DNA of 62,893 bases from Acidimicrobiaceae bacterium (GCA_026708645.1 JAPOUM010000039.1:1-62893); one strand, 5' to 3'. Shown: positions 44,706 through 58,560, counted from the first letter of the stretch. Made by a program: numbers and translations. The notes: generated by a model not told the origin, from the sequence alone.

Positions 44706-47700
44706 ATGTACAGCAGGTTCCTATTCGTGGGTCTGGGCGGCTCCGGCGGTAAGACGCTGCGGTTCCTCAAACGCGACCTGCAGCGGTGGCAGAGCCGCCA
44801 AGGAATCGAAGACCCGCTTCCGGTGGGCTGGCAGTTCGTCAACATCGACACGCCGACCGTGGCCGACGGCACCGAGATCAACGATCGTGTAGACCCTCTG
44901 CCGCCCGATGAGTATGTGGGTCTGGTCGGAAAGGCGATCGGCTTTCCGGTCGTGTCCAAAGCACTCGACGCGCGTCCCGATCTGAACGAGACTATGGCCA
45001 CTTGGCGCGTCAATCCTGTTGGAGTGGGCGTTCCTTTGAGTGTGGGCGCTGGTCAGGAGCGCGCCATCGGCCAGAGCGTCGCCATGGCCTACGCCTCGAA
45101 TATCCATCAGACGCTGAGGGCGCGTGCCTCCAGGCTGCACGGCGCAGACGTGCTCCCACAGCTGGGCAAGCTCTACAGCGAGGTCAACGACGGCGCTCCA
45201 GCCGGCGAGAACTCCAACGTTTATGTCGTGGTGGTGTCTTCGCTCGCCGGCGGCAGCGGTGCGGGGCTTCTCAACCTTGTCTGCGACATGCTTCGCGCCG
45301 ACGGCACTCTCGGCGACGACATCTTCGCCGTGCTCTACATGCCCGATGTGTTCGCCGACCTCGGAGGTTCCGTCGCAGGGGGAGTGCAGCCCAACGCTCT
45401 GGCCGCCACTTCTGAGTTGATGAACGGCATGTGGCGCAAGAAATCCCCTGAATCGGCCCCGAGTCCGGTGCTTTCTGGAGCTGGCAGCGCTAAGACGATA
45501 GCGGGCAGCGGGCCGTCTTTTCCGTTCTTGGTGGGCCTCAAGAACGCCGCCGGGGTCCACTTCGGCACCCATGACACTGCTTTTGAGATGACCGCACGGT
45601 CTCTGGTGTCATGGGTGACTGCGTCGGCATCTCAATCCAGTTTCGTGTCCTACACGATCGCCAACTGGGAGGTGGCGGCCAAGGCCAACGTTCTCGGCCC
45701 TGTGCTGGTGGATGAGGGCGGAGAAGGCGCCGGCTTCCCGCAGTTCTCGGCTTTGGGCTTCGCGCGGGTCAGCGTCGGCGCCGACCATTTCGAGAACTAT
45801 GCGGCTCTGCGTTTGGCGCGCGACGCCAACGAGCATCTTGTGGACTATCACGTCGCTTCTGAAGAGGCGCGGCAGATCACCAAGACCGACGATGAGAGGG
45901 ATCCGAATGTCTTGTCGCGCCGCATAGCCGAGGATCATCGCGACACTTTCCTGCGCTCGGCGGGCCTGTCGGAGTACGGGCCCGAAGAGAATCAGATAAG
46001 CGACAAGTTGCAGCCCCCGGAAACGCTGGTCGAAAAGTTTAAGGAACGGTCCAGATTCTTGGCGAGCATCGGCTCGGATGCCAAAAAGCCTGTCAGCGAT
46101 TGGACCGATGACATCCGCAGCGCGGTCACCCAAGCCCAAAGAGAATACTCCAAGGACTGTGAGACTGCCATCAGAGAACAAGCCGAGCGATGGGCCGAAG
46201 AACTGCAAGACCGCGTCCTCGATGCCGTGGAGGATCAGATCACTGCCCGAGGTCTGCACGTCGCCAAGTCGCTCTGCGAAATAGCGGCGACGCATCTCAA
46301 CGATGACGTGGAATCCGACCTGCGACATGACGCCGCAAAGTACCGAGAGTGGCACAGTCGTTGGGAGCATGACTTCCCCGAGTGTCTGGCGGGCTTGACG
46401 GGCAGCGTCGCAGCCGACGAGCCGGCACTCGACGAAGCGGTACTAGAAGCCGTTCATTACGCCAAGTACGTCGGCCAAGAACTGGCGCGCGAGCGTGCGG
46501 CCGAGCTGTGCCCGGAGATCTCAAAGAGGCTGCTCATGCCGTTGGCGGCGGCGATCTCGGACGCTCATGCCGCCGCGGCAGCCGACAAGGGCGAGGTGAT
46601 GCTCTGGCCACCGTGGGGCGACGGTGCCCCACCCAAAATGGTGACGCCGCCTGCAGGCGAGTTCGCCTTGATCGAAGCCGACGCTTATCCAGCGCATTTC
46701 CGTGACCTGCTCGCCGAGACGTTCGCTGAGGTGCCGGAGCGCGAGCAGAGAGACAAGGTCCGTTGCGATGTGATCGACGGACGCTTCTTGAAATCGCAGC
46801 CCGGTGTCACCCTCTCCGAGTATCGGCGCGCCCGCTGCCTCGCTGTTTCGCAGAACTGGTGGCCGGGTGCCAGATGGATGACGATGACCCCGCTGCGGCC
46901 TTCGGCCAACTTGCGGGTGGAGGCTAAGGCCGGCGTCGGTGACTTGCGCCGTCGCGCCCGGCGGTGGATGGGTCGTGATGGCACGCCCTTCGCGAATTTA
47001 GGCAACCTGACCTTGAGGTCGTATCTCGGCTCGGAGGAACTCTTCGCGGAGCATGTGCCCCAGAAACATCAGAAGGATCGCCTCGCTCAGTTCATCAATC
47101 AGCTGAACGGCGCGATCAAGGCTTCCGCCCCTCTTGTAGACATAGACAACGCGCTGCTGGGATTGGTGCATCCCTCCGGTGTGGGGGTGAGCCATCAGCG
47201 GTTCTTCAGCGAGATACCGCTGCAGGGACACGATGTCGAGAAGCAGGTCAGTGAGGTGCTTGTCGCTTCAGGCGTCGACGACAAGAAAGTGCCCGGCATC
47301 ATGGGCAACGATGCGTCTCTGAAGCACATCGACATCACTTCTATCCTGCACGCTCCTCATTCGCTGCTGGCGATGAAGTCGCTGATCCAGCCGATAGCGG
47401 ACGCTTGGGGTAAAGCGTCGAGCTTGGCCGGGTCGCGCTACGCCTTCTGGCGCCACCGTCGGGGCCAGCCTCTCGACAAGTTCGTGCCGGTCCCTCAGTC
47501 GATGCTGCTGTGCATGATCCGAGGTTGGTTCACAGGGATTCTGCTGGGACACATCGACCCTGGTGACGGATCAGGTCCGGCGAGCATCATGAGCCCCTCA
47601 AGCGGCAGCGTTGTCGAGTTCCCTCACCCCTTCTTGACGGAGCGTTCCCAGCCGTCCGAGCGCTTGGGCCAAGTGCTGGAGTCGTTGGCGCTCGCCAACA

Positions 47701-48137
47701 TGTCGGTCGGGGTCAAGGGCGACCTTGCTCCTTTGGCCCCCTACAAGGCACTGCGCGACCTCGGTAAGGCAGATGCGGATCTGTCGTCCTACAAGCAACC
47801 CGCCCCGATGCTGCAAAGATGGATCGACTCCGGTGATCTTGGAGCTGCGATCACCGGAGCGCATCGCTTTTTGCAGGAAATCGAAGCCGCATTGGAGTCA
47901 GCGCCGGCGCCCGGCCGTCGAGCCGAGGCGCTTGCCGATCTGTTCTCGAAGAGTCGCCGAGGATACGAGCAGCAGCACCGTGAAGAGCAGGAGTCTTGGA
48001 GCAGAGACCCGGCGAAGATCACAGAAGCACCGCTGTGGGTGGGGCTGTGGAATCCCATGTCGCGTGCGCTGGAACAGCTCTCCGAAGCCTGCACGAGCGC
48101 AGCGCGGCGTCTCGACGACAGCGATGATCTCCTCTGA
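44706..48137 (+). CDS. Tubulin-like (Tubulin_2 type) protein
   Basis: A 1143-residue cytosolic protein starting 5 bp after the vWA gene. The N-terminus FLFVGLGGSGGKTLRFLKRD (GGSGGK at 11-16) and VVVSSLAGGSGAGLLNLVCD at ~175-194 correspond to the nucleotide-binding loop and the glycine-rich T4 signature (GGGTGSG in FtsZ/tubulin). Together with VGWQFVNIDT they match the bacterial tubulin-like family PF13809. The rest (~400-1143) is mainly helical and has no motif I recognise. It is much larger than FtsZ, so a large C-terminal platform is fused to the GTPase. It overlaps the next gene by 14 bp. Function unknown; assembly into filaments is inferred from the family only. Confidence 0.8.
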   Translation: MYSRFLFVGLGGSGGKTLRFLKRDLQRWQSRQGIEDPLPVGWQFVNIDTPTVADGTEINDRVDPLPPDEYVGLVGKAIGFPVVSKALDARPDLNETMATWRVNPVGVGVPLSVGAGQERAIGQSVAMAYASNIHQTLRARASRLHGADVLPQLGKLYSEVNDGAPAGENSNVYVVVVSSLAGGSGAGLLNLVCDMLRADGTLGDDIFAVLYMPDVFADLGGSVAGGVQPNALAATSELMNGMWRKKSPESAPSPVLSGAGSAKTIAGSGPSFPFLVGLKNAAGVHFGTHDTAFEMTARSLVSWVTASASQSSFVSYTIANWEVAAKANVLGPVLVDEGGEGAGFPQFSALGFARVSVGADHFENYAALRLARDANEHLVDYHVASEEARQITKTDDERDPNVLSRRIAEDHRDTFLRSAGLSEYGPEENQISDKLQPPETLVEKFKERSRFLASIGSDAKKPVSDWTDDIRSAVTQAQREYSKDCETAIREQAERWAEELQDRVLDAVEDQITARGLHVAKSLCEIAATHLNDDVESDLRHDAAKYREWHSRWEHDFPECLAGLTGSVAADEPALDEAVLEAVHYAKYVGQELARERAAELCPEISKRLLMPLAAAISDAHAAAAADKGEVMLWPPWGDGAPPKMVTPPAGEFALIEADAYPAHFRDLLAETFAEVPEREQRDKVRCDVIDGRFLKSQPGVTLSEYRRARCLAVSQNWWPGARWMTMTPLRPSANLRVEAKAGVGDLRRRARRWMGRDGTPFANLGNLTLRSYLGSEELFAEHVPQKHQKDRLAQFINQLNGAIKASAPLVDIDNALLGLVHPSGVGVSHQRFFSEIPLQGHDVEKQVSEVLVASGVDDKKVPGIMGNDASLKHIDITSILHAPHSLLAMKSLIQPIADAWGKASSLAGSRYAFWRHRRGQPLDKFVPVPQSMLLCMIRGWFTGILLGHIDPGDGSGPASIMSPSSGSVVEFPHPFLTERSQPSERLGQVLESLALANMSVGVKGDLAPLAPYKALRDLGKADADLSSYKQPAPMLQRWIDSGDLGAAITGAHRFLQEIEAALESAPAPGRRAEALADLFSKSRRGYEQQHREEQESWSRDPAKITEAPLWVGLWNPMSRALEQLSEACTSAARRLDDSDDLL

Positions 48138-51100
48138 CGCCGGCATCGGCGGGAGCGGGTCCAGCGAGCGCATCGGCGCCGAATTCGACTATCGACGACT
48201 GCTCAACGCCGACGCCGACATCGCCCGCATTGTGGTGTTGGTGCTCGACGCCGACGACACCAGCATCGCTTATGGCCTGGCGGCACTGCAAGAACTCTCC
48301 CGCCTCGGGGTCGTCAAACCTTTCCTGGCACTGCGCGTCACAGCCGACGGCATTGCAGAGCAGCGGCTGATCGTCGACGGTGTTGCAGTCGCCGCTGATT
48401 TCTTCGACACCCTGAAAAGGGCGGGCAAGACAGACCGCCTCGATGCAGTGACGATCTTCTCCGAGGAGTTGAGCCACTCAGACGGCGAGAGGCTCGTGGA
48501 AGCCACGACGGAGCTGGTGCATGATTTGCGCCGCTTGGCGCCCGAGAAAGTGGCGGTTCGGGATCACCGCCTGTCGGTGGGCAACTACGACTCGCCGACT
48601 GACGCCGCTTTCGGCGGCGCGCCCGACACGAAGCTGGTGGTGATCCCCGAAGACCGCCAGCACCCGCTCGCCATGGCGCAACCGCTTCACTCTCGCGATT
48701 CTCAGGCGTTCGGCTTGCATGTGGCCACGGAAGTCGCGTCGCTGTGCGGACTGTGGGAGGCCGTCGATGGGGCCGCCCTCGACTCTCTGCAACCGGCAGC
48801 AGCAGGAATAGGGATTCATCTGGTGTTCCTTGTGCGGTCCTTCGTGCGGATCGCTCTCTTGCCGCTTCCGTCAGTGCATGCACAAACAGAAACCCTGCCG
48901 GTCGCTCGAGGGGCGATGCGCACCCCTGTGCCCTTCGCGATGACCGAGCAAGCGGCGCGACTGCTGCACCCTAAGGAACTGAAATGCCGTTCGATCGTTC
49001 CGCTGCCGAATGCCGCCGACGCAACGAGGCGGGGATTCTGGACCGGCTTGGGGAGGCGCATGTTGAGCGATCTGCGGCGTTTCCCTGCGAGGCTGCGCGG
49101 GCAGGGTCGCAGCGAGGTCGAGTCCGTCTTCGACGAGATGGCCGATGTCCTGCGCGCCGAGACACCGTGGCTGTTCGATCCGGTTGGCGACCACGGCAGC
49201 GACGCCCCGGGCCAGAGGTTGATGCTCGCTCGCGCCCCAGGTCCTGTCGAGGTGCTGGCACCGGAAATTTGGGCTGATCTCGTGCAAGACGTCTTGGGGG
49301 TGGCAGACAACGGCGAACATGCTCGCAGGATCCGCGAGGATGCTTCAGGCGACGGGCGCCATGTGCTGGTCGGCCGCGAGCATCTCGCTGCGCTGCCCGA
49401 GGGTTGCAGCGGAGACCTGGAAGCGCTCCACCGTCAGCTCACAGCTAGTCTGCCTGACCAAGACGAAGGAACCCCTCAGGCCGATGTTGGCACTCCGGCG
49501 GATGACGACAGCACTGCGAGTGACGAGACTCAGCCCGGCGACGGCTCTGCCGGCGACAGCACTCAAGCAGCCGAAGACACCGCAGAAGACGAGAAGCCGC
49601 AGTCGATTCTGCAGCGACTCAGCGATGAGTTCACCGCCCAAAAGGCTGAGGCCGACCTGGCTTTGTCACGATGCCGCGACCGGCTCGCCGAAGTCGTGCC
49701 TCGCCTGCGTGATCGGTCGATCATCGACATCGAACTGTCGCCTGCGGTTCCCTACCTGCTCGCATACGGAATTCTCATCGGGGTGCTGTGCTGGACCGTC
49801 CTGCCGAGATGGGACCTGCTGCGGGTGGACATAGTCGCGAACTCGTGGTGGTTGAGTCGTGTCTTCGTCGCTTTGACTGCGGCGGTGCTGCTGGCGCTGC
49901 TGATGCTGAACCTGCCTCGCAAAGCTGAGCGGCTGCAGCTCCGTCTCGTCGTCGGCACGACCGCGGTGCTCGGCGCAGCGAGCTGGTTGCTGTTGGCGCC
50001 TCAAGAAGTCATCGACTTGCTGGAGGCCGAAGCTGGAGGTTGGGCGGTGTTCGTGCTGGTTGCTGCCTTGATCGTCACTGTGGCGGTGTGCGTCCATTTC
50101 ATGGTCCGCAGTAGACGCACGACCTCTGCGCTCAGAGTGTCGGCGGCGCTCGTGGTCGGCTACCTGCTCGTGGTGGCGGTGTCGTTGCTGAACGACGGGA
50201 GCTTCACCGACGGGATCGGCCTCCTCGATTCGGCCGACTACCGAAAGATCGCCGCGACGACCGTGGTGGCCCTGTGCTTGGTGCTCTCGAGCATCGCGGT
50301 GGTGTCGCTGCACCATTACCGGCGAGATTTGGAGTTGGAGCGACTCCGAGAGGAGTGCAAAGCGCTCGAGGCGTGGCACAAGGACGCTTTGGTGCAAGCT
50401 GAGCGCCTCGGCTCAGTGCTGCCGCATTGGCTAGGCACGGCGCTGGCGCTTCATCGCATCATCCGCATGCCCTACGGGGCGCCTGACGCGCCGTCCGGGT
50501 CCGGCGCCGCTTCCGGATCGACCGGCGCGGCTCTGAAGCTCGCCGCAGCTGGCGGCGACGACGCAGCGCTCCGCAGCGTGTTGATGAAATTCGTGTGCTG
50601 CGACTTGCAGCTGACGGATCGAGGTCAGGAGAATTTCAATCGTCTCGTGCAGGAGAATCTGGCTCGTCCTGGCTGGCTGCACGCCCAGTATCGGCACGCC
50701 GCCGAGGCTTACCGTGCGAGCCTTCAGTCGCCGCAGACAGCGACTCTGGGAAGTCGATCCTGGCCGGATGCCTGCGCCTACCCGTATCCCGACAACGAGG
50801 ACCTGATACGCACTGCCGATGGCGACCGCTGGCCGTTCGTGCAGCGGCTCTATGCGGGCGACTACGATCCGATCCTGCGCGAGAGTCTCGACGCTTTCGT
50901 GTTCGGTGCCGGGCTAGACAAACTCTTCGACGAGGTCGAGTCTTGCTGGGTCGTGGCAGGCACGCATTCGAACGAGACCGCTGCTGCGGTGTTCGCAGAC
51001 ATGGCAGAGGGGCTCGACTCTGAGGTTCCGCCGAGCATTTTGGATCCTGTGGCTCGCGACTTGCCTGACAGTCTTGCGATGAGGTCTTTTCTTTGGTGGC

Positions 51101-51333
51101 CGCAGCGGCTCGAGTCGCCTTCTGGCGTCGAGCCGGGTTCATTCTCGCGAAGCCTGCACATGGACGGTTTTGTGATGCATCAAGCCGTGCGAGTGGATCT
51201 TTCCGATCCGATCCCCTTGTCGGCTCTGGCCGGAGCAACAGAGTCGCCTACGGCCCGAGCCGATCCGGTTGCGCCGGCCGCTGACGAAGACAATCACGAA
51301 AGCGACTCCGACCTGCCCGAGCTTCTGTTGTGA
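48124..51333 (+). CDS. Large six-TM protein, last gene of the vWA/tubulin set
   Basis: A 1069-residue protein from ATG 48124. The N-terminal ~510 residues are probably cytosolic with an alpha/beta start (IARIVVLVLDADDTSIAYGL). A short acidic low-complexity part (~455-490, DDDSTASDETQPGDGSAGD) precedes about six TM helices at ~540-735, e.g. LLAYGILIGVLCWTVLP and FVLVAALIVTVAVCVHFMV. A charged coil (HHYRRDLELERLREECKALE) and a ~330-residue C-terminal domain follow. I recognise no family. Being overlapped with the tubulin-like gene it should be made together with it, and may be its membrane anchor or a channel. Confidence 0.78.
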   Translation: MISSDAGIGGSGSSERIGAEFDYRRLLNADADIARIVVLVLDADDTSIAYGLAALQELSRLGVVKPFLALRVTADGIAEQRLIVDGVAVAADFFDTLKRAGKTDRLDAVTIFSEELSHSDGERLVEATTELVHDLRRLAPEKVAVRDHRLSVGNYDSPTDAAFGGAPDTKLVVIPEDRQHPLAMAQPLHSRDSQAFGLHVATEVASLCGLWEAVDGAALDSLQPAAAGIGIHLVFLVRSFVRIALLPLPSVHAQTETLPVARGAMRTPVPFAMTEQAARLLHPKELKCRSIVPLPNAADATRRGFWTGLGRRMLSDLRRFPARLRGQGRSEVESVFDEMADVLRAETPWLFDPVGDHGSDAPGQRLMLARAPGPVEVLAPEIWADLVQDVLGVADNGEHARRIREDASGDGRHVLVGREHLAALPEGCSGDLEALHRQLTASLPDQDEGTPQADVGTPADDDSTASDETQPGDGSAGDSTQAAEDTAEDEKPQSILQRLSDEFTAQKAEADLALSRCRDRLAEVVPRLRDRSIIDIELSPAVPYLLAYGILIGVLCWTVLPRWDLLRVDIVANSWWLSRVFVALTAAVLLALLMLNLPRKAERLQLRLVVGTTAVLGAASWLLLAPQEVIDLLEAEAGGWAVFVLVAALIVTVAVCVHFMVRSRRTTSALRVSAALVVGYLLVVAVSLLNDGSFTDGIGLLDSADYRKIAATTVVALCLVLSSIAVVSLHHYRRDLELERLREECKALEAWHKDALVQAERLGSVLPHWLGTALALHRIIRMPYGAPDAPSGSGAASGSTGAALKLAAAGGDDAALRSVLMKFVCCDLQLTDRGQENFNRLVQENLARPGWLHAQYRHAAEAYRASLQSPQTATLGSRSWPDACAYPYPDNEDLIRTADGDRWPFVQRLYAGDYDPILRESLDAFVFGAGLDKLFDEVESCWVVAGTHSNETAAAVFADMAEGLDSEVPPSILDPVARDLPDSLAMRSFLWWPQRLESPSGVEPGSFSRSLHMDGFVMHQAVRVDLSDPIPLSALAGATESPTARADPVAPAADEDNHESDSDLPELLL

Positions 51334-51466
51334 AGCTGTCGCCTTGATCTTTTGACTCAACTTCAGCGCCGCCGCTTCCAGGCTTTCGCTGTTTCGATTT
51401 GGCGTGGCATGGCTGGCCTGGCTGGCAGCGGATGCGGGTGCGTGGTCGGGTGCTCCGTAGGATGAC

Positions 51467-52732
51467 ATGGTGCCGGCACGCCGCGAAACGCCTGAGATCT
51501 ATCTGGATCATGCCGCCTCGTCGCCGTTGCGCGCCTGCGCCCGCCGCGCCTGGCTGGATGCCGCGCAACGCCATCACGCCAACCCCACCGGATCGCATCT
51601 CGCCGCCCGTGAGGCGCGCCGCGCCCTTGACCGGGCACGAGAGCAGGTGGCGTCATGCCTCGGCGCGCGTCCAGGCGAGATCGTGTTCACCTCCGGCGGC
51701 AGCGAAGCCGACAACATGGCCGTGCGCGGCGCTCTTGGAGTCCGCGGACCGTCAGCGCTGGCGGTGACCACCGCGGTCGAGCATCACGCTGTGCTCGACC
51801 CTGTGACCCGCTCCGGCGGTGTCACAGTAGGCGTGGACGAGCGGGGCGTCGTCGATCTGCAAGCACTGGCCAACGCGCTGAAAGAGCCCACTGCGCCGGC
51901 GTTGCCCGCCGTGTCGGGGGAAACCGTCGCTGCGGCATCAGCGGACGGCCCGTCCGCGTCCGGCGAGAGCGCCGCCGTGGCGGTCGTGTCGGCGATAGCG
52001 GTCAACAACGAGACCGGCTCGATCAACCCTCTGAGCGCAGTGGCTGAAGCGGCGCGCGAGCTGGCGCCCGAGGCGTTGCTGCACAGCGACGCAGTGCAGG
52101 CCGTCAACTGGATCGACGTAGCCGCTGAGACCGTCGGATACGACCTAGTGTCGGTGACCGGCCACAAGGTCGGCGCCCCGGTAGGCACCGGTGTGCTGGT
52201 GGTGCGCGACGGCGTGCTGCTCGATCCGCTTATCATCGGCGGCGGCCAGGAGCGAGGCCGCCGCGCCGGCACCCCGGATGTGGCCGGAGCGGCGGCGTTC
52301 GCTGCTGCGCTGTCCGAAGCCACCGAGCAGCGCGCCGACAGCGTGCAGAGGCTCAGACTGCTGCGCGACGGATTGATCGACGGTCTGATCGAGCGCCTCG
52401 GCGACCGGGTGACGGTCTCGGCAGCCCCTGACGGCAGCGACCGCGACCACATCGCCGCAGGCATCGCCAACGTCTGCATCGCCGGAGTGCAAAGCGAGGC
52501 GCTGCTGTTCCTTCTGGACGCAGCCGGGGTTCGGGCCTCGGCCGCTTCCTCCTGCTCAAGCGGGGCGCAGGATCCGTCGCATGTGCTGGCGGCTATGGGG
52601 GTGCCGCGGCATCTCGCGGCGGGTTCGCTGCGGCTGTCGCTGGGGCACACCACCACCAGCGACGAGGCAGAGCGCGCCGTCGAGGCGATCAGCGAGTCGG
52701 TGCTGCGCCTCGACCGTTTCGACGGCGGCTGA
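51467..52732 (+). CDS. Cysteine desulfurase
   Basis: A 421-residue PLP enzyme of the NifS/IscS class. It takes sulfur from cysteine for Fe-S clusters and tRNA thiolation. Seen: IYLDHAASSPL at the start, EIVFTSGGSEADNMAV, the His of TTAVEHHAVLD, SVTGHKVGAPVGTGVLVV with the PLP Lys, the Arg-rich GGGQERGRRAGTPDV, and the catalytic Cys in ASAASSCSSGAQDPSHVL. A ~30-residue Ala/Ser-rich insertion lies before AIAVNNETGSINP. mnmA follows directly, a pairing common in actinobacteria, which points to supply of sulfur for 2-thiouridine. Whether it also serves Fe-S assembly is open. Confidence 0.94.
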   Translation: MVPARRETPEIYLDHAASSPLRACARRAWLDAAQRHHANPTGSHLAAREARRALDRAREQVASCLGARPGEIVFTSGGSEADNMAVRGALGVRGPSALAVTTAVEHHAVLDPVTRSGGVTVGVDERGVVDLQALANALKEPTAPALPAVSGETVAAASADGPSASGESAAVAVVSAIAVNNETGSINPLSAVAEAARELAPEALLHSDAVQAVNWIDVAAETVGYDLVSVTGHKVGAPVGTGVLVVRDGVLLDPLIIGGGQERGRRAGTPDVAGAAAFAAALSEATEQRADSVQRLRLLRDGLIDGLIERLGDRVTVSAAPDGSDRDHIAAGIANVCIAGVQSEALLFLLDAAGVRASAASSCSSGAQDPSHVLAAMGVPRHLAAGSLRLSLGHTTTSDEAERAVEAISESVLRLDRFDGG

Positions 52733-52826
52733 CATGGCCGAGGAGGCACGAAGCAGGCGAGTGTCCGCGAGCGCGCGGGCACGCATCAGCGCCGGATGGA
52801 GCAAGACATGGCCGGAGAGAGCTGAG

Positions 52827-53897
52827 ATGGCCGCGAAGACAAGGACTAAGCGAGTGCTGGTGGCCATGTCGGGTGGCGTGGACTCGTCGGTGGCAGCGGC
52901 GCGGCTGCTCGACGCCGGCTACGAGATCGCCGGGGTCACCATGAAGCTCTGGGGCGGCCCCAGCGACACGGGCTGCTGTTCGGTGTCCGACGTCGACGAC
53001 GCCCGCTGGGCGGCCGACGAGCTCGGCATAGAGCATCACGTCTTCAATTTCGGCGACGACTTCGAGCGTCATGTGGTGGCGCCGTATGCGGCTGACCATG
53101 CCGCCGGGCTGACCCCCAACCCGTGCGTCGAATGCAACAGGCACATCAAGTTCGACCGGTTGCTGCACCGTGCTGAGGCGCTCGGCTTCGATCTTGTGGC
53201 GACCGGTCATCACGCTCGCATCGTCTCTACAGCCGCCGGTCTGCGCCTGCGGCGAGGTGCCGACACGGGCAAAGACCAGTCCTATGTGCTGCACATGCTC
53301 GGCCCCGAAGTGCTCGCTCGGCTGCTGTTGCCGGCGGGGGAGACCACCAAGCAGCAGGTGCGCCGCGAAGCCGAAGAACGGGGACTGGTCACGGCCAACA
53401 AGCCCGACAGCCAGGAAGTGTGTTTCATCACCACAGCGCAGGGCCGCCGCCGGTTCCTGTCGCAGCGGATCCCGATGCGCCCCGGACGCGTCGTCGACAC
53501 TTCCGGCGCCCAGGTCGGCAGCGTCGAGTCCCTGGAGCTACTCACCGTCGGCCAGCGCAGAGGTCTCGGCGCCCTCGGCGGCGGCTCGCCGCGCTATGTG
53601 CTCGACGTCGATGCGCAGTCGGCGACCGTGACAGTGGGCAGCCTCGCGGAGCTCGACTGCCAGGCCACTCCATTGACAGGCTGGCGCTGGATGGATCAGC
53701 CTGTCAGCGGCGAAGTGCTGGTGCAGACCTCAGCTCACGGCGTCGCGGCCGCTGCCACGATCGATGCCGACGGTGAGCAGGTGCGCTGGATCGAACCTCG
53801 CCGCAGGGTGGCGCCCGGTCAGGCTGTGGTCGCCTATCAAGACGACATCGTGATCGGCGGAGGCGCCGCAGCTATGGTTGCTGGCTCGTATTCCTGA
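52827..53897 (+). CDS. mnmA: tRNA-specific 2-thiouridylase
   Basis: A 356-residue enzyme, the usual length, from ATG 52827 with GGAGAG upstream; the frame is open further up but the domain starts here. It thiolates U34 of Lys, Glu and Gln tRNAs. The PP-loop VLVAMSGGVDSSVAAARLLD binds ATP. NPCVECNRHIKF carries the nucleophilic Cys and PDSQEVCFI the persulfide Cys. KDQSYVLHML and GQRRGLG are also conserved. Sulfur probably comes from the adjacent cysteine desulfurase, whose gene ends about 95 bp upstream. Confidence 0.96.
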   Translation: MAAKTRTKRVLVAMSGGVDSSVAAARLLDAGYEIAGVTMKLWGGPSDTGCCSVSDVDDARWAADELGIEHHVFNFGDDFERHVVAPYAADHAAGLTPNPCVECNRHIKFDRLLHRAEALGFDLVATGHHARIVSTAAGLRLRRGADTGKDQSYVLHMLGPEVLARLLLPAGETTKQQVRREAEERGLVTANKPDSQEVCFITTAQGRRRFLSQRIPMRPGRVVDTSGAQVGSVESLELLTVGQRRGLGALGGGSPRYVLDVDAQSATVTVGSLAELDCQATPLTGWRWMDQPVSGEVLVQTSAHGVAAAATIDADGEQVRWIEPRRRVAPGQAVVAYQDDIVIGGGAAAMVAGSYS

Positions 53898-53918
53898 CCG
53901 AACTATGCGAGGTTTCTG

Positions 53919-54716
53919 ATGCCCGTCGAGCCTATAGATGAGCGCATTGACCGGTTCCTGACAGACAATCCGACCGATTCTCTGCTGGTAGCTGTCGGAT
54001 ATGCCACGCCAGCCGGTTTGGCCTGGCTGCATCAGCGCACGCAGGGGCGGTCGGTCAGTGTTCTGATAGGCGACACCCGAAAAACTTATTGGAAGAATGT
54101 GAGCGAATCGGATCGTGTGGATGCCTGCCGGTTCCTGCAACGTGACGATGTAGAGGTTCACAACTGGTATCGAACCAATCGCTCCAGTCAGGGAGCTTCG
54201 GAGGCACACCTCAAAGCCTGGCTGACATACAACAACCACAGCGTGTCAGCTGCGTTGGTCGGCAGTGCCAACCTCACCATGAACGGACTGCACAGCAACA
54301 CCGAGATCATGGTCGAACCGGCCCAGTTCGAGCATAAGAACGTGTGGTCGATAGCGTATGAGCTGTGGAGCAAATCGTGGGATGCGAAACAGCGGCTCTT
54401 GGACTACCTGGACTACCTCGACGAAGATGACGAAGACGACGAAGACAGTATCGACCATCGACTTCGACCGGCCCCGGATGCAAGCAGTCGCCGGTCTGCT
54501 CTTGAAGTGTCACAGTCCGAGCCGTATGGCCCGAGTTCTGCCTGGCTGAAGTTCCGTCGTTTCATGCAAAGGCTCGCTGAAGACCCAGACCGCACCCGAC
54601 ACAGATCTTCAGGCGGCAGTTCTTACCGCTCATCCTCTGACCGGCACCGTTCGGGCAGCAGTCATAGGCGTCGTCGTGGCGGTTCTGGGTCGTCGAAGGA
54701 CCCGTACGGCTGGTGA
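53919..54716 (+). CDS. Small PLD-type (HKD) protein with acidic spacer and basic tail
   Basis: A 265-residue protein. The first ~140 residues resemble a single phospholipase D-like half domain: LLVAVGYATPAGLAWL, then the HxK motif EAHLKAWL (His97, Lys99) and VGSANLTMNGLHSNTEIMVE. The usual Asp after HxK is a Tyr here. Proteins with one such half work as dimers, mostly as nucleases (NgoFVII-like) rather than lipases. After residue 137 comes an acidic stretch (DEDDEDDEDSID) and then a Ser/Arg/His-rich tail (HRSSGGSSYRSSSDRHRSG). The tail could bind nucleic acid. It begins 21 bp after mnmA; no obvious link. Confidence 0.68.
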   Translation: MPVEPIDERIDRFLTDNPTDSLLVAVGYATPAGLAWLHQRTQGRSVSVLIGDTRKTYWKNVSESDRVDACRFLQRDDVEVHNWYRTNRSSQGASEAHLKAWLTYNNHSVSAALVGSANLTMNGLHSNTEIMVEPAQFEHKNVWSIAYELWSKSWDAKQRLLDYLDYLDEDDEDDEDSIDHRLRPAPDASSRRSALEVSQSEPYGPSSAWLKFRRFMQRLAEDPDRTRHRSSGGSSYRSSSDRHRSGSSHRRRRGGSGSSKDPYGW

Positions 54717-54760
54717 GCACGTCGGTCGTGCTGCAAGCATTCAACCGGTGGTGAGGTCAG

Positions 54761-58560
<3,800 letters not shown>

